Position numbers and translations under genes: made by a program. From the NCBI GenBank assembly GCA_902706205.1, contig CACSKA010000002.1:372001-436000 (forward strand): a DNA stretch of 64,000 bases. The letters are read 5' to 3'. Below the pieces are notes generated by a model. That model ran no database searches. It had not been told where the DNA came from and saw only the letters and a program-made list of their open reading frames with translations. Origin of the DNA: Chryseobacterium sp. 18061 (lineage in GTDB: Bacteria; Pseudomonadota; Gammaproteobacteria; Enterobacterales; Enterobacteriaceae). Positions 1 to 10,122 of this stretch are shown one piece after another (within the stretch, counting starts at the first letter, position 1; each line of letters starts with the position of its first letter).

Positions 1-1
1 C

Positions 2-319
2 TTGCAGGGTAAAGAACTCCAGGATTTTGTCATCGACAAAATCGACGATCTTAAGGGCCAGGACATCATCACTATCGATGTTCACGGCAAATCCAGTATC
101 ACCGACTGCATGATTATCTGCACCGGTACGTCCACCCGTCATGTGGTGTCCATTGCCGATCACGTTGTCCAGGAATCTCGCGCTGCCGGTTTATACCCGC
201 TGGGTGTAGAAGGCGAAAACGTCGCTGACTGGGTTGTGGTTGATCTCGGCGAAGTGATTGTTCACGTTATGCAGGAAGAAAGCCGTCGCCTGTATGAACT
301 GGAAAAACTCTGGGGTTAA
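2..319 (+). CDS. rsfS: Ribosomal silencing factor RsfS
   Basis: RsfS binds ribosomal protein L14 on the 50S subunit and blocks subunit joining, lowering translation in stationary phase. The 105-residue protein has the full family length and is nearly identical to E. coli RsfS, including the start MQGKELQDF and the end [11 protein letters not shown]. It starts at a TTG codon at position 2, as recalled for the E. coli gene, so it is complete although its ribosome binding site lies outside the window. It is followed after 3 bases by rlmH, so the two are probably co-transcribed. Confidence 0.95.
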   Translation: MQGKELQDFVIDKIDDLKGQDIITIDVHGKSSITDCMIICTGTSTRHVVSIADHVVQESRAAGLYPLGVEGENVADWVVVDLGEVIVHVMQEESRRLYELEKLWG

Positions 320-322
320 TGC

Positions 323-790
323 GTGAAGCTGCAGCTCATTGCCGTGGGAACCAAAATGCCGGACTGGGTTCAGACCGGTTTCACGGAATACCTGCGCCGC
401 TTTCCGCGAGACATGCCGTTTGAACTAGTGGAAATTCCTGCTGGTAAACGCGGTAAGAATGCCGATATCGCTCGCATTCTGGAAAAAGAAGGTGAATTGA
501 TGCTGGCTGCGGCCGGCAAAAATCGCATTGTCACGCTGGATATCCCCGGAAAACCGTGGGATACACCGCAGCTGGCCCATGAGCTTGAGCGCTGGAAACA
601 GGATGGGCGTGACGTCAGTCTGCTGATCGGTGGCCCGGAGGGGTTATCCCCTGCCTGTAAAGCTGCCGCAGAACAAAGTTGGTCTCTTTCCTCGCTCACT
701 CTCCCTCACCCGTTGGTACGTGTGCTGGTTGCAGAAAGCCTTTATCGGGCGTGGAGTATTACCACCAACCACCCATACCACCGCGAGTAA
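323..790 (+). CDS. rlmH: 23S rRNA pseudouridine(1915) N3-methyltransferase RlmH
   Basis: RlmH is a SPOUT-class SAM-dependent enzyme that methylates pseudouridine 1915 in helix 69 of 23S rRNA on assembled ribosomes. The 155-residue protein matches E. coli RlmH in length and almost throughout, with the conserved cofactor-knot segment [10 protein letters not shown] near residues 102-111 and the C-terminal [15 protein letters not shown] that completes the active site. The start is GTG at 323, three bases after rsfS ends. Both neighbours act on the ribosome, and mrdA follows 27 bases downstream. Confidence 0.95.
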   Translation: MKLQLIAVGTKMPDWVQTGFTEYLRRFPRDMPFELVEIPAGKRGKNADIARILEKEGELMLAAAGKNRIVTLDIPGKPWDTPQLAHELERWKQDGRDVSLLIGGPEGLSPACKAAAEQSWSLSSLTLPHPLVRVLVAESLYRAWSITTNHPYHRE

Positions 791-817
791 TGATGACCAG
801 GTTAGATTAAGCAGCGG

Positions 818-2719
818 ATGAAATTACAGAATTCTTTTCGCGACTACACGGCTGAGTCCGCGCTGTTTGTGCGCCGGGCGGTAATCGCATTTTTGGGCAT
901 ACTCGCGCTCAGCGGCGTGCTGGTTGTTAATCTCTATAATCTGCAGATTGTCCGCTTTACCGACTACCAGACCCGCTCCAACGAAAACCGCATCAAGCTG
1001 GTGCCAATCCCACCGAGCCGCGGCATTATCTATGACCGCAACGGCACTCCGCTGGCGTTGAACCGCACCATTTATCAGTTAGAGCTGATGCCGGAAAAGG
1101 TCGATAACCTCCAGCAAACGTTGAACGATCTGCGAAGCGTGGTCGACCTTACCGACGACGATATCGCCAACTTCAAGAAAGAGCGCGCCCGCTCTCACCG
1201 TTTCACCTCCATTCCAGTCAAAGTTAACCTGACAGAAGTTCAGGTCGCTCGTTTTGCGGTGAATCAGTACCGTTTCCCTGGCGTGGAAGTGAAAGGCTAC
1301 AAACGTCGCTACTATCCTTACGGCTCCGCACTGACGCATGTGATCGGCTACGTCTCGAAAATCAACGACAAAGACGTTGAACGCCTCGATAAAGAAGGCA
1401 AAACCGCTAACTACGCCGCAACCCACGATATCGGTAAGCTGGGCATTGAGCGCTATTACGAAGACGTGCTGCATGGAGAGACCGGCTATGAAGAGGTTGA
1501 AGTTAACAACCGCGGCCGCGTTATCCGTCAGCTGAAAGAAGTCTCGCCAACCGCCGGGCATGATATCCATCTGATGCTGGATCTGCAGTTACAGCAATAT
1601 ATTGAAACGCTGCTGGCGGGCAGCCGTGCAGCTGTGGTGGTCACCGATCCTCGCACTGGCGGCATCCTCGCTCTGGTTTCAATGCCAAGCTATGACCCGA
1701 ACCTGTTCGTGGATGGCATCTCCAGTAAAGATTATTCCGGGCTATTGAACGACCCGAATACGCCACTGGTGAACCGCGCCACGCAGGGTGTTTATCCTCC
1801 AGCGTCGACGGTAAAACCCTACGTTGCGGTCTCCGCATTGACGGCTGGCGTGATCACCCGCAATACTGGCCTGTTTGACCCTGGCTGGTGGCAGCTACCG
1901 GGCTCTGACAAACGCTATCGTGACTGGAAAAGATGGGGCCACGGCCACCTGAACGTCACCAAAGCGCTGGAAGAATCTGCGGATACCTTCTTCTATCAGG
2001 TCGCCTATGACATGGGTATCGACCGCCTTTCAGAGTGGATGGGCAAATTTGGCTACGGCCACTATACCGGAGTCGATCTCTCCGAAGAGCGCTCCGGCAA
2101 CATGCCAACCCGTGAATGGAAACTGAAACGCTTTAAGAAACCGTGGTACCAGGGTGACACTATTCCGGTCGGGATCGGCCAGGGCTACTGGACGGCCACG
2201 CCAATTCAGATGAGTAAAGCGCTGATGATCCTGATTAACGACGGCGTGGTAAAAGTGCCTCACCTGCTGATGAGCACCGCCGAAAATGGGAAACAGATTC
2301 CCTGGGACCAGCCCCACGAAGCCCCGGTCGGCGACGTGCACTCTGGCTTCTGGGAAATTGCCAAAGACGGGATGTACGGCGTGGCCAACCGTCCAAACGG
2401 GACGGCGCATAAATACTTTGCTGGCGCACCGTATAAAGTCGCTGCGAAATCCGGTACCGCACAGGTCTTTGGTCTGAAAGCCAACGAAACCTATAACGCC
2501 CACCGCATTGCGGAACGCCTGCGTGACCACAAGCTGATGACGGCGTTTGCGCCATACGATAATCCGAGAGTGGCAGTAGCGATAATCCTCGAAAACGGCG
2601 GCGCTGGCCCTGCAGTCGGGACACTCATGCGTCAAATTCTCGACCACATTATGCTCGGTGATAACAACACCGTACTGCCGGCAGAAAACCCGGCGGCCGC
2701 AGCCGCGGAGGACCAATAA
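818..2719 (+). CDS. mrdA: Penicillin-binding protein 2 (elongasome transpeptidase)
   Basis: PBP2 is the inner-membrane DD-transpeptidase of the rod (elongation) complex and cross-links new peptidoglycan made by RodA. The protein has 633 residues, the same as E. coli. A single N-terminal membrane anchor (about residues 20-42) is followed by the non-catalytic dimerisation domain and the transpeptidase domain. The nucleophile is Ser330 in STVK, and the KSGTAQ motif lies near residue 544. It overlaps no neighbour, and mrdB begins one base after its stop codon, giving the conserved mrdAB pair. Confidence 0.96.
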   Translation: MKLQNSFRDYTAESALFVRRAVIAFLGILALSGVLVVNLYNLQIVRFTDYQTRSNENRIKLVPIPPSRGIIYDRNGTPLALNRTIYQLELMPEKVDNLQQTLNDLRSVVDLTDDDIANFKKERARSHRFTSIPVKVNLTEVQVARFAVNQYRFPGVEVKGYKRRYYPYGSALTHVIGYVSKINDKDVERLDKEGKTANYAATHDIGKLGIERYYEDVLHGETGYEEVEVNNRGRVIRQLKEVSPTAGHDIHLMLDLQLQQYIETLLAGSRAAVVVTDPRTGGILALVSMPSYDPNLFVDGISSKDYSGLLNDPNTPLVNRATQGVYPPASTVKPYVAVSALTAGVITRNTGLFDPGWWQLPGSDKRYRDWKRWGHGHLNVTKALEESADTFFYQVAYDMGIDRLSEWMGKFGYGHYTGVDLSEERSGNMPTREWKLKRFKKPWYQGDTIPVGIGQGYWTATPIQMSKALMILINDGVVKVPHLLMSTAENGKQIPWDQPHEAPVGDVHSGFWEIAKDGMYGVANRPNGTAHKYFAGAPYKVAAKSGTAQVFGLKANETYNAHRIAERLRDHKLMTAFAPYDNPRVAVAIILENGGAGPAVGTLMRQILDHIMLGDNNTVLPAENPAAAAAEDQ

Positions 2720-2720
2720 A

Positions 2721-3833
2721 ATGACGGATAATCCGAACAAACGTTCGATGTGGGACAAAATCCACCTTGATCCGACCATGCTGCTTATCCTGCTGGCGCT
2801 GTTGACCTACAGCGCGCTGGTTATCTGGAGCGCCAGCGGACAGGATATGGGCATGATGGAACGTAAGATCGGCCAGATTGCAATGGGTGTTGTAATCATG
2901 GTGGTGATGGCGCAAATCCCGCCACGTGTTTACGAAGGCTGGGCGCCATGGCTCTATATCTTCTGTATCGTGCTGCTGGTCGCGGTTGACGCCTTCGGGG
3001 CTATCTCTAAAGGTGCTCAGCGCTGGCTGGATTTAGGTGTCGTCCGTTTTCAGCCCTCGGAGATTGCGAAAATCGCCGTACCGCTGATGGTGGCTCGCTT
3101 CATTAACCGTGACGTCTGCCCGCCTACGCTCAAAAATACCGCCATTGCGCTGATACTGATTTTCCTGCCAACGCTGCTGGTTGCCGCACAGCCGGACCTC
3201 GGTACCTCAATCCTGATTGCGCTGTCTGGCCTGTTCGTTCTGTTCCTGGCAGGTCTGAGCTGGCGTCTGATTGGCGTCGCCGTGCTGATGGTCGCGGCCT
3301 TCATCCCGATCCTCTGGTTCTTCCTGATGCACGACTATCAGCGCCAGCGCGTGATGATGCTGCTTGATCCGGAAACCGATCCGCTGGGTGCGGGCTACCA
3401 CATTATTCAGTCTAAAATTGCTATAGGCTCCGGCGGACTTCGCGGTAAAGGTTGGCTGCACGGCACCCAGTCCCAGTTGGAGTTCTTGCCCGAGCGCCAT
3501 ACTGACTTTATCTTCGCAGTATTAGCAGAAGAACTGGGCCTGATAGGCTTCCTGGTGTTGTTGGCGCTCTACGTCCTGCTGATCATGCGCGGATTGTGGA
3601 TTGCCGCCCAGGCGCAAACCACTTTCGGCCGCGTCATGGCCGGTGGCTTAATGTTGATTTTATTCGTTTATGTCTTCGTAAATATTGGTATGGTGAGTGG
3701 GATCCTGCCGGTAGTTGGCGTACCCTTGCCGCTGGTCAGCTATGGGGGCTCTGCCCTGATCGTACTGATGGCCGGGTTTGGTATCGTCATGTCGATACAC
3801 ACCCACAGAAAAATGTTGTCGAAAAGCGTATAA
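2721..3833 (+). CDS. mrdB: Peptidoglycan glycosyltransferase RodA
   Basis: RodA is the SEDS-family polymerase that extends glycan strands from lipid II in the elongasome, working with PBP2. The protein has 370 residues with about ten membrane segments, equal to E. coli RodA, and carries the SEDS-type loop that includes [13 protein letters not shown] and the C-terminal [13 protein letters not shown]. The ATG at 2721 was chosen over an upstream in-frame ATG at 2658 because the family begins MTDNPNK and because this ATG falls one base after the mrdA stop. Translation is probably coupled to mrdA. Confidence 0.96.
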   Translation: MTDNPNKRSMWDKIHLDPTMLLILLALLTYSALVIWSASGQDMGMMERKIGQIAMGVVIMVVMAQIPPRVYEGWAPWLYIFCIVLLVAVDAFGAISKGAQRWLDLGVVRFQPSEIAKIAVPLMVARFINRDVCPPTLKNTAIALILIFLPTLLVAAQPDLGTSILIALSGLFVLFLAGLSWRLIGVAVLMVAAFIPILWFFLMHDYQRQRVMMLLDPETDPLGAGYHIIQSKIAIGSGGLRGKGWLHGTQSQLEFLPERHTDFIFAVLAEELGLIGFLVLLALYVLLIMRGLWIAAQAQTTFGRVMAGGLMLILFVYVFVNIGMVSGILPVVGVPLPLVSYGGSALIVLMAGFGIVMSIHTHRKMLSKSV

Positions 3834-3849
3834 GAAGGGGTGCGCAAAG

Positions 3850-5004
3850 ATGCGTAAACAATGGCTTGGGATCTGCATCGCAGCTGGCTTACTGGCAGCG
3901 TGTTCGAGTGATGATGGGCAGCAACAGCAGACCATCACCGCACCGACACCGGCGGTCTGTAACGGTCCTGTTGTAGAAATAAGTGGTGCCGACCCGCGCT
4001 TTGAACCCCTGAATCCGTCGGTGAATCAGGACTATCAGCGTGACGGGAAGAATTTCAAAATTGTGCAGGACCCATCGAACTTTAGTCAGGCTGGTCTGGC
4101 CGCAATTTATGACGCCGAGCCGGGCAGTAACCTGACCGCGTCCGGCGAACCGTTTGATGCCACGCAGCTGACCGCTGCACATCCAACGCTGCCGGTGCCG
4201 AGCTATGCGCGAATCACCAACCTGGCGAATGGCCGCATGCTTATCGTGCGCATCAACGATCGTGGCCCTTACGGCAACGATCGTGTGATCTCGCTTTCTC
4301 GCGCCGCCTCCGATCGCCTGAATACGTCGAACAATACCAAAGTGCGAATTGACCCGATTATCGTGGCGCAGGACGGTACCATGTCCGGCCCGGGTACCGC
4401 CTGTACCACCATTGCGAAACAAACTTACGCCCTGCCCGCTCGCCCGGATTTGAATGGCGGCATGGGAAGCGTATCGTCAACGCCACAGGATGCAACGCCG
4501 CAAAGCGACGTCCGTGCCATCAGTAATGACACGCTGAAACCGGAGGACGCCACTGGCGCACCAGTTAACAGCACCGGCTTCCTTGGTGCACCAACTACGC
4601 TGAACAACGGCGTACTGGAAAGCAGCACTCCGGCGGAACAGCCTGCTGCTCAGCAGGCTGCCCCGGCAGCCACTCAGCAGCCGGCAGCGTCGCAAAGCGC
4701 ACCGGTGACGGCTCCGGGTTCCACTCAAGGAAGTGTTGCACCAGCCACTGCTGCCGCAGCAACCTCTACGGCCGCCAGCGGCAGCTATGTGGTTCAGGTG
4801 GGTGCAGTGAGTGACCAGGCCCGTGCGCAGCAATATCAGCAGCGTCTGAGCCAGCAGTTTTCTGTGCCCGGTCGCGTCATGCAGAACGGCGCCGTATGGC
4901 GTATTCAGTTGGGGCCGTTCAGCAACAAGACCGAAGCCAGCACCGTACAACAGCGCCTGCAAAGCGAGGCGCAATTACAGTCATTTATTACTCGCGCCAA
5001 CTAA
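3850..5004 (+). CDS. rlpA: Septal ring lytic transglycosylase / lipoprotein RlpA
   Basis: RlpA is an outer-membrane lipoprotein that binds denuded glycan at the division septum; in some species it is a lytic transglycosylase. The 384-residue protein starts at MRKQWLG, has the lipobox LLAAC with the acylated Cys18, a double-psi beta-barrel domain (about residues 75-170) and a C-terminal SPOR domain (about 305-384). Between them lies a low-complexity linker rich in Ala, Pro, Gln and Thr. It is about 20 residues longer than the 362-residue E. coli form, mainly in that linker. It follows mrdB by 16 bases. Confidence 0.93.
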   Translation: MRKQWLGICIAAGLLAACSSDDGQQQQTITAPTPAVCNGPVVEISGADPRFEPLNPSVNQDYQRDGKNFKIVQDPSNFSQAGLAAIYDAEPGSNLTASGEPFDATQLTAAHPTLPVPSYARITNLANGRMLIVRINDRGPYGNDRVISLSRAASDRLNTSNNTKVRIDPIIVAQDGTMSGPGTACTTIAKQTYALPARPDLNGGMGSVSSTPQDATPQSDVRAISNDTLKPEDATGAPVNSTGFLGAPTTLNNGVLESSTPAEQPAAQQAAPAATQQPAASQSAPVTAPGSTQGSVAPATAAAATSTAASGSYVVQVGAVSDQARAQQYQQRLSQQFSVPGRVMQNGAVWRIQLGPFSNKTEASTVQQRLQSEAQLQSFITRAN

Positions 5005-5011
5005 AACAGGG

Positions 5012-5078
5012 CTGGCATCCTCAGCGCACTGCGTATGTTAAAACCATTAACACTCTCATACGCATTGCTGGATGCCGG
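5012..5078. repeat. Nested inverted repeat between rlpA and dacA
   Basis: Two nested complementary arm pairs are visible: an outer pair (CTGGCATCC at 5012 with GGATGCCGG at 5070) and an inner pair (GCGTATG at 5031 with CATACGC at 5057). Together they could fold into a long interrupted hairpin just after rlpA. There is no clear T-run, so it may stabilise the mrdAB-rlpA transcript end or be a degenerate REP-like element rather than a terminator. Confidence 0.4.
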
Positions 5079-5142
5079 GTTCCCTTGCATTTGCTATAGT
5101 TAGGCACTTTTTTAACTCATCACGGATGTCGTTGTTCTGACC

Positions 5143-6342
5143 ATGAAGACCTCTTTTTCTGCTCGTTTACTTATCACGGCTCTGTCCGTCGCGGCACTGA
5201 CCTCCGCTGCCCACGCTGATGACCTGAACATCAAAACCATGATCCCAGGCGTTCCGCAGATCGATGCGGAATCCTACATTCTGATCGACTATAACTCAGG
5301 CAAAGTCCTGGCCGAGCAGAGCGCTGACGAACGCCGTGACCCAGCAAGTCTGACCAAAATGATGACCAGCTACGTCATCGGTCAGGCAATGAAAGCGGGT
5401 AAATTCAAAGAATCTGACCTGGTCACCGTCGGTACCGACGCATGGGCCACCGGTAACCCAGTATTTAAAGGTTCATCCCTGATGTTCCTGAAACCAGGCA
5501 TGCAGGTGCCGGTTTCCCAGCTGATTCGCGGGATTAACCTGCAGTCCGGTAACGATGCCTGTGTTGCAATGGCCGACTACGTCGCCGGCAGCCAGGACGC
5601 CTTCGTTGGCCTGATGAACAGCTACGTCACTGCCCTGGGCCTGAAAAACTCCCACTTCCAGACCGTTCACGGCCTGGATGCAGACGGCCAGTACAGCTCC
5701 GCGCGCGATATGGCGATGATTGGCCAGGCGTTGATCCGCGATGTACCGAACGAATACACCATCTATAAAGAGAAAGAATTCACCTTCAACGGCATCCGTC
5801 AGATGAACCGTAACGGTTTACTGTGGGACAACAGCCTGCAGGTCGACGGCATCAAAACCGGCCATACTGACAAAGCGGGCTACAACCTTGTGGCGTCGGC
5901 AACCGAAGGTCAGATGCGTCTGATCTCTGCGGTAATGGGCGGTCGTACTTATAAAGGCCGTGAAACCGAGAGCAAAAAGCTGCTGACCTGGGGCTTCCGC
6001 TTCTTCGAAACCGTGAATCCGCTGAAAGCAGGTAAAGAATTTGCCTCTGAGCCCGCCTGGTTTGGCGACAACGATCGCGCATCCCTTGGTGTAGATAAAG
6101 ACGTATACCTGACTATTCCACGCGGTCGCATGAAAGACCTGAAAGCCAGCTACACGCTGAACAACGTGGAACTGCACGCCCCACTGCAGAAAAACCAGGT
6201 TGTCGGCACCATTAACTTCCAGCTCGACGGTAAAACTATCGAACAGCGTCCGCTGGTGGTGCTGCAAGAAATTCCTGAAGGTAACTTCTTCGGTAAGATC
6301 ATTGATTACATTAAATTAATGTTCCACCATTGGTTTGGTTAA
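5143..6342 (+). CDS. dacA: D-alanyl-D-alanine carboxypeptidase PBP5
   Basis: PBP5 trims the terminal D-Ala from peptidoglycan pentapeptides in the periplasm and helps to keep cell shape. The 399-residue protein has a signal peptide ending at AHA (residue 25) and then DDLNIKTM. The three penicillin-binding motifs are Ser69-Leu-Thr-Lys72, SGN near residues 135-137, and KTG in DGIKTGHTD. The C-terminal amphipathic anchor ends FHHWFG. It is four residues shorter than E. coli DacA, and the difference is entirely in the signal peptide. A separate promoter is expected in the 138-base gap after rlpA. Confidence 0.96.
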   Translation: MKTSFSARLLITALSVAALTSAAHADDLNIKTMIPGVPQIDAESYILIDYNSGKVLAEQSADERRDPASLTKMMTSYVIGQAMKAGKFKESDLVTVGTDAWATGNPVFKGSSLMFLKPGMQVPVSQLIRGINLQSGNDACVAMADYVAGSQDAFVGLMNSYVTALGLKNSHFQTVHGLDADGQYSSARDMAMIGQALIRDVPNEYTIYKEKEFTFNGIRQMNRNGLLWDNSLQVDGIKTGHTDKAGYNLVASATEGQMRLISAVMGGRTYKGRETESKKLLTWGFRFFETVNPLKAGKEFASEPAWFGDNDRASLGVDKDVYLTIPRGRMKDLKASYTLNNVELHAPLQKNQVVGTINFQLDGKTIEQRPLVVLQEIPEGNFFGKIIDYIKLMFHHWFG

Positions 6343-6395
6343 AAATTGCACACTTGAAAGTGTGATTTCCATCCCCATATACTTAGCATGACAAT

Positions 6396-6432
6396 AACTG
6401 CTCCCGTGCCCTGCGCGGGAGCAGTTCTTTTT
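6396..6432 (+). terminator. Rho-independent terminator after dacA
   Basis: An 11-base stem formed by AACTGCTCCCG and CGGGAGCAGTT is followed by CTTTTT, 54 bases after the dacA stop codon and just before the ybeD ribosome binding site. Confidence 0.75.
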
Positions 6433-6449
6433 AAACCACCGGAGCTGAC

Positions 6450-6713
6450 ATGAAAACCAAACTTAACGAACTGCTTGAATTCCCTACTTCATTTACCTAC
6501 AAGGTAATGGGTCTGGCGAAGCCTGAGCTGGTTGACCAGGTGGTGGAAGTGGTGCAGCGCCATGCGCCAGGTGATTACTCTCCGCAGGTAAAACCAAGCA
6601 GCAAAGGCAACTACCACTCGGTATCCATCACCATTAACGCCACCCACATCGAGCAGGTCGAAACCCTGTACGAAGAGCTGGGGAATATCGAAATCGTTCG
6701 TATGGTGCTGTAA
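6450..6713 (+). CDS. ybeD: DUF493 family protein YbeD
   Basis: This 87-residue cytosolic protein of the DUF493 family has the ferredoxin-like fold seen in regulatory ACT-like domains. Its biochemical role is not established. It is nearly identical to E. coli YbeD (start [12 protein letters not shown], end [10 protein letters not shown]). The position between dacA and lipB is conserved, and a link with lipoate metabolism has been suggested only from this neighbourhood. It has its own ribosome binding site and is bounded by hairpins on both sides. Confidence 0.9.
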   Translation: MKTKLNELLEFPTSFTYKVMGLAKPELVDQVVEVVQRHAPGDYSPQVKPSSKGNYHSVSITINATHIEQVETLYEELGNIEIVRMVL

Positions 6714-6718
6714 CCCTG

Positions 6719-6747
6719 TTGCCCGGAGCTCTCCGGGCAATTCCTTT
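6719..6747 (+). terminator. Hairpin terminator after ybeD
   Basis: The arms TTGCCCGGAG and CTCCGGGCAA, with a two-base gap, are followed by TTCCTTT. It lies 5 bases after the ybeD stop, which suggests that lipB is mostly transcribed from its own promoter within 6748-6800. Confidence 0.6.
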
Positions 6748-6802
6748 CCCACGCTGTGATATACTCTTCGCCCATGTTTTCCCGTCCCGCGGAGATGTCG
6801 TT

Positions 6803-7444
6803 TTGGATCTGAACACCCTCCTCGTCCGCCAGCTTGGCGTACAACCCTATGAGCCTGTTTCTCAGGCGATGCATGACTTCACCGACCGCCGTGATGAAAC
6901 CACTCCAGACGAAATCTGGCTGGTTGAGCATCAGCCTGTCTTTACACAGGGTCAGGCTGGCAAAGCGGAACATGTGCTGGTTCCCGGTGATATTCCGGTC
7001 GTTCAAAGCGATCGCGGCGGCCAAGTGACCTATCACGGACCCGGCCAGCAGGTGATGTACGTCCTGTTAGATTTAAAACGCCGTAAGCTTGGGGTGCGTG
7101 AACTGGTGACACTGCTGGAACAGACGGTGGTTAACACGCTGGCTGAATTTGGAATCGAGTCGCATCCGCGTGCCGATGCGCCCGGAGTGTATGTCGGTAA
7201 GCAGAAAATTTGTTCATTAGGGTTACGTATTCGAAAAGGCTGTTCATTTCACGGGCTGGCGCTGAATGTCGCCATGGATTTATCGCCCTTTCTACGGATC
7301 AACCCTTGCGGTTATGCGGGGATGGAAATGACGCAAATGCAGCACTGGCATGCAGATTCAAAACCGGAAAATATTTCCCCCGTTTTAGTGTCGAAATTTT
7401 TAGCACTGCTAAACAATCCACCCCATCAATATATTGCTGCTTAA
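6803..7444 (+). CDS. lipB: Octanoyl-[acyl carrier protein]:protein N-octanoyltransferase LipB
   Basis: LipB transfers octanoate from octanoyl-ACP to lipoyl domains, the first step of lipoate assembly that LipA completes. From the TTG at 6803 the protein has 213 residues, as in E. coli, where a TTG start has also been reported; a GGAG sits 8 bases upstream. An ATG 84 bases upstream in frame (6719) overlaps the terminator hairpin and was rejected. The catalytic Cys lies in INPCGYAG (about residue 169) and the Lys in KQKICSLG (about 135). The [11 protein letters not shown] segment is conserved. Confidence 0.93.
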   Translation: MDLNTLLVRQLGVQPYEPVSQAMHDFTDRRDETTPDEIWLVEHQPVFTQGQAGKAEHVLVPGDIPVVQSDRGGQVTYHGPGQQVMYVLLDLKRRKLGVRELVTLLEQTVVNTLAEFGIESHPRADAPGVYVGKQKICSLGLRIRKGCSFHGLALNVAMDLSPFLRINPCGYAGMEMTQMQHWHADSKPENISPVLVSKFLALLNNPPHQYIAA

Positions 7445-7745
7445 TATATTATACACTTGGGCCTGATATTTTGTCGGGTCCAGGGCTCTTTCCGCTCGTT
7501 TTTCTTTACATTATTCACAACTTTCTATATTTTTTCTGCGCTCGACGGATAAAAGACTTCTTCGCATACAAAGATTTACGTTAACACACCACCAAAACAT
7601 AAGGTAGTTTCGCAGTTCGCGATCTAACTCATTGTTAAAAATGATGTAAATCCTGCCTCCGCGTAAAGTCGCCTCTCAAATGCATAATAACAATAAATAT
7701 TTTTTCAACTATCATTCATATTATGAATGAATACGGAGCACAAGT
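7445..7745. other. Intergenic region between lipB and ybeF
   Basis: This 301-base stretch is AT-rich in its second half and has no convincing reading frame. It presumably holds the ybeF promoter, with the sequence ACGGAGCAC giving the ribosome binding site just before the GTG start. No clear terminator or known operator was recognised. Confidence 0.5.
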
Positions 7746-8699
7746 GTGGAATATAACGAAAAGCCGGAAAGCCGAATAAACCCTCGACTTGAGAGTGATA
7801 CACCGCAAATCTTCCGAACTCTGCGAAATATCGACCTCAATTTGCTGACGATTTTCGAGGCTGTATATGTGCATAAAGGCATCGTTAATGCTGCGAAAAT
7901 TCTGAATCTCACGCCTTCCGCTATTAGCCAATCAATTCAGAAGCTGCGCACTATATTTCCTGACCCGCTTTTCATCCGCAAAGGCCAGGGCGTGACCCCC
8001 ACTGCCTATGCCACGCATTTGCACGAATACATCAGTCAGGGTCTGGAATCGATCCTTGGCGCATTAGATTTGACCGGAAGCTTTGACAAACAGCGCACTA
8101 TCACCATCGGCACCTCGCCGACGGTCGGAGCAGTGGTTATGCCCGCTATTTATCAAACCATCAAAGACAAATTCCCACAGCTGCTGCTGCGCAACATTCC
8201 GGTTACCGACGTTGGCCTTCAACTGAGCCAGTTCCAGACTGATTTGATCATCGACAGCAACCTGCATAGTGCGCGAGCGCTAAGCCATCATGTACTTTAT
8301 AGCGACAAAGTGGTGCTGGTCGCTCGCGAAGATCACCCGGTCCTGAAAATGCCGCCTACCGTAGAATCGCTGAGCCGCTACGAATATACGTTGCTGATGA
8401 TGGAAGGTGCCTCACACACAGAACTGCGTAAACGCGTGCATGAGATATTCCCTGAGCGGCACATCAGCTTCAGCAGTTACAACCTTGTGACCATTGCCGC
8501 GCTGATTGGCAGCAGCGATCTTGTCGGGTTAATGCCAGCGCGATTCTTCACGCTATTCTCTCGCTGTTGGCCGCTTCAGGTTATTGATTTCGCGCCACTG
8601 AGTGAAGAATCGGTCGAATTTTCACTGCATTACAACAAACTCAGCATGCGTGACCCGTTGCTACAAAGTGTTATCACCGCTATTCGACAGACGTTCTGA
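7746..8699 (+). CDS. ybeF: LysR-family transcriptional regulator YbeF
   Basis: This is a 317-residue LysR-type regulator with an N-terminal winged helix-turn-helix (about residues 30-90, including NAAKILNLTPSAISQSIQKL) and a C-terminal ligand-binding domain. Its inducer and targets are not known. The N-terminal half is almost identical to E. coli YbeF; the effector domain has diverged more. The start is GTG at 7746 with an upstream GGAG; an overlapping GTG two bases earlier is out of frame. It sits between lipB and lipA, as in E. coli, which suggests but does not show a role near lipoate metabolism. Confidence 0.88.
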   Translation: MEYNEKPESRINPRLESDTPQIFRTLRNIDLNLLTIFEAVYVHKGIVNAAKILNLTPSAISQSIQKLRTIFPDPLFIRKGQGVTPTAYATHLHEYISQGLESILGALDLTGSFDKQRTITIGTSPTVGAVVMPAIYQTIKDKFPQLLLRNIPVTDVGLQLSQFQTDLIIDSNLHSARALSHHVLYSDKVVLVAREDHPVLKMPPTVESLSRYEYTLLMMEGASHTELRKRVHEIFPERHISFSSYNLVTIAALIGSSDLVGLMPARFFTLFSRCWPLQVIDFAPLSEESVEFSLHYNKLSMRDPLLQSVITAIRQTF

Positions 8700-8908
8700 G
8701 AGACCCGGGGTCCACCCCGTTCTGCTGCTTTGCTCGTCAATAAGCACATAAAGCAACATTTGGTTTACAAATTGCCGGGCTGGCAGGCTGCTTTATCGCC
8801 CTGATTAATGCTATACTGCCACCCGTCTAATTCAAAAATAGTTGATAAATACAACATTCCTTGAATTGAAACGCTTTCTTCGTTACCCGCAACTGGAACA
8901 CGCACGCT

Positions 8909-9874
8909 ATGAGTAAACCCATTGTGATGGAACGCGGTGTTAAGTACCGCGATGCCGATAAAATGGCCCTTATCCCGGTTAAAAATGTGGCTACCGAGCG
9001 CGAAGCGCTGCTGAGGAAACCGGAATGGATGAAAATCAAACTTCCGGCCGACTCGACCCGTATTCAGGGTATCAAGGCTGCGATGCGCAAAAATGGCCTG
9101 CACTCGGTGTGCGAAGAAGCCTCTTGCCCTAACCTCGCAGAATGTTTTAACCACGGAACGGCCACCTTTATGATCCTCGGTGCGATTTGCACCCGCCGCT
9201 GCCCGTTCTGCGACGTTGCCCACGGTCGCCCTGTTGCGCCAGACGCCAACGAACCGCAGAAACTCGCACAGACCATCGCCGATATGGGTCTGCGCTACGT
9301 GGTAATTACTTCCGTTGACCGGGACGATTTGCGCGACGGTGGTGCACAGCACTTTGCAGATTGCATCGACGCCATCCGTGAGAAAAACCCAACCATCAAA
9401 ATCGAAACCCTGGTCCCAGATTTCCGTGGACGCATGGATCGTGCGCTGGAAATTCTCACCGCCACGCCACCGGATGTGTTCAACCACAACCTGGAAAACG
9501 TGCCGCGCGTGTACCGCCATGTCCGTCCGGGCGCTGACTATAACTGGTCCCTGAAGCTGTTGGAGCGTTTTAAAGAAGCGCATCCGGAGATCCCGACCAA
9601 GTCAGGGCTGATGGTTGGCCTGGGTGAAACCAACGCCGAAATCATCGAGGTTATGCGCGACCTGCGTCGCCACGGCGTAACCATGCTGACTCTCGGTCAG
9701 TATCTGCAGCCAAGCCGTCACCACCTGCCGGTTCAGCGCTACGTCAGTCCGGATGAGTTCGAAGAAATGAAAGCAGAAGCACTGGCGATGGGCTTCACCC
9801 ATGCGGCTTGCGGTCCTTTCGTACGTTCTTCTTACCATGCCGATCTGCAAGCCAAAGGTCTCGAAGTTAAATAA
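8909..9874 (+). CDS. lipA: Lipoyl synthase LipA
   Basis: LipA is a radical SAM enzyme that inserts two sulfurs into protein-bound octanoyl groups, finishing lipoyl cofactors for 2-oxoacid dehydrogenases and the glycine cleavage system. The 321-residue protein has the length of E. coli LipA. It carries the auxiliary cluster motif [12 protein letters not shown] and the radical SAM motif CTRRCPFC, and the conserved C-terminal [12 protein letters not shown] supplies the serine ligand. It has its own 209-base upstream region after ybeF. Confidence 0.97.
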   Translation: MSKPIVMERGVKYRDADKMALIPVKNVATEREALLRKPEWMKIKLPADSTRIQGIKAAMRKNGLHSVCEEASCPNLAECFNHGTATFMILGAICTRRCPFCDVAHGRPVAPDANEPQKLAQTIADMGLRYVVITSVDRDDLRDGGAQHFADCIDAIREKNPTIKIETLVPDFRGRMDRALEILTATPPDVFNHNLENVPRVYRHVRPGADYNWSLKLLERFKEAHPEIPTKSGLMVGLGETNAEIIEVMRDLRRHGVTMLTLGQYLQPSRHHLPVQRYVSPDEFEEMKAEALAMGFTHAACGPFVRSSYHADLQAKGLEVK

Positions 9875-9893
9875 CCTTTGCCGCTGAGCACCC

Positions 9894-9926
9894 AGGCCGC
9901 CGCGTTATCGCCGCGGCCTTTTTATT
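9894..9926 (+). terminator. Rho-independent terminator after lipA
   Basis: A GC-rich hairpin (AGGCCGCCGCG pairing with CGCGGCCT after a short loop) is followed by TTTTTATTTT, 20 bases downstream of lipA. Confidence 0.8.
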
Positions 9927-9950
9927 TTGGCGCAATCCTCATGCCCTTTC

Positions 9951-9965
9951 GCACCGTCAGAGTGC
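9951..9965. promoter_or_regulatory. Candidate NtrC-type dyad upstream of the purine permease
   Basis: GCAC, seven bases, then GTGC has the arm sequences and spacing of the classical NtrC site. It lies 158 bases before the permease start. No good sigma-54 promoter (GG, ten bases, GC) was found between it and the gene, so the assignment is weak. Nitrogen control would fit purine scavenging, but that is inference. Confidence 0.25.
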
Positions 9966-10122
9966 AAATATTGGGTCACTGAAACTTTTGGCTCACAGCC
10001 TGACGCCCGTTGTTTCCTTTAAATCAGCGAAAATCACAGGTATTGGTTCATTTCACCCTCTCTTTTAATTTCTGGATCGTTTCATGCATTACCTTCTTAT
10101 CGAGAAAAGAAGGAGTGGCACA

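Noticed and set aside
2030..2779. Antisense frame of 249 codons opposite mrdA
   Set aside because: It lies fully under the well-supported PBP2 gene and has no recognisable domain or ribosome binding site.
8765..9583. Antisense frame of 272 codons opposite lipA
   Set aside because: It covers the conserved lipA gene, and its sequence is a shadow of radical SAM codons.
9966..10122. Sigma-54 promoter downstream of the NtrC-like dyad
   Set aside because: No GG-N10-GC pair with the surrounding consensus was found, so NtrC activation from this site is not supported.
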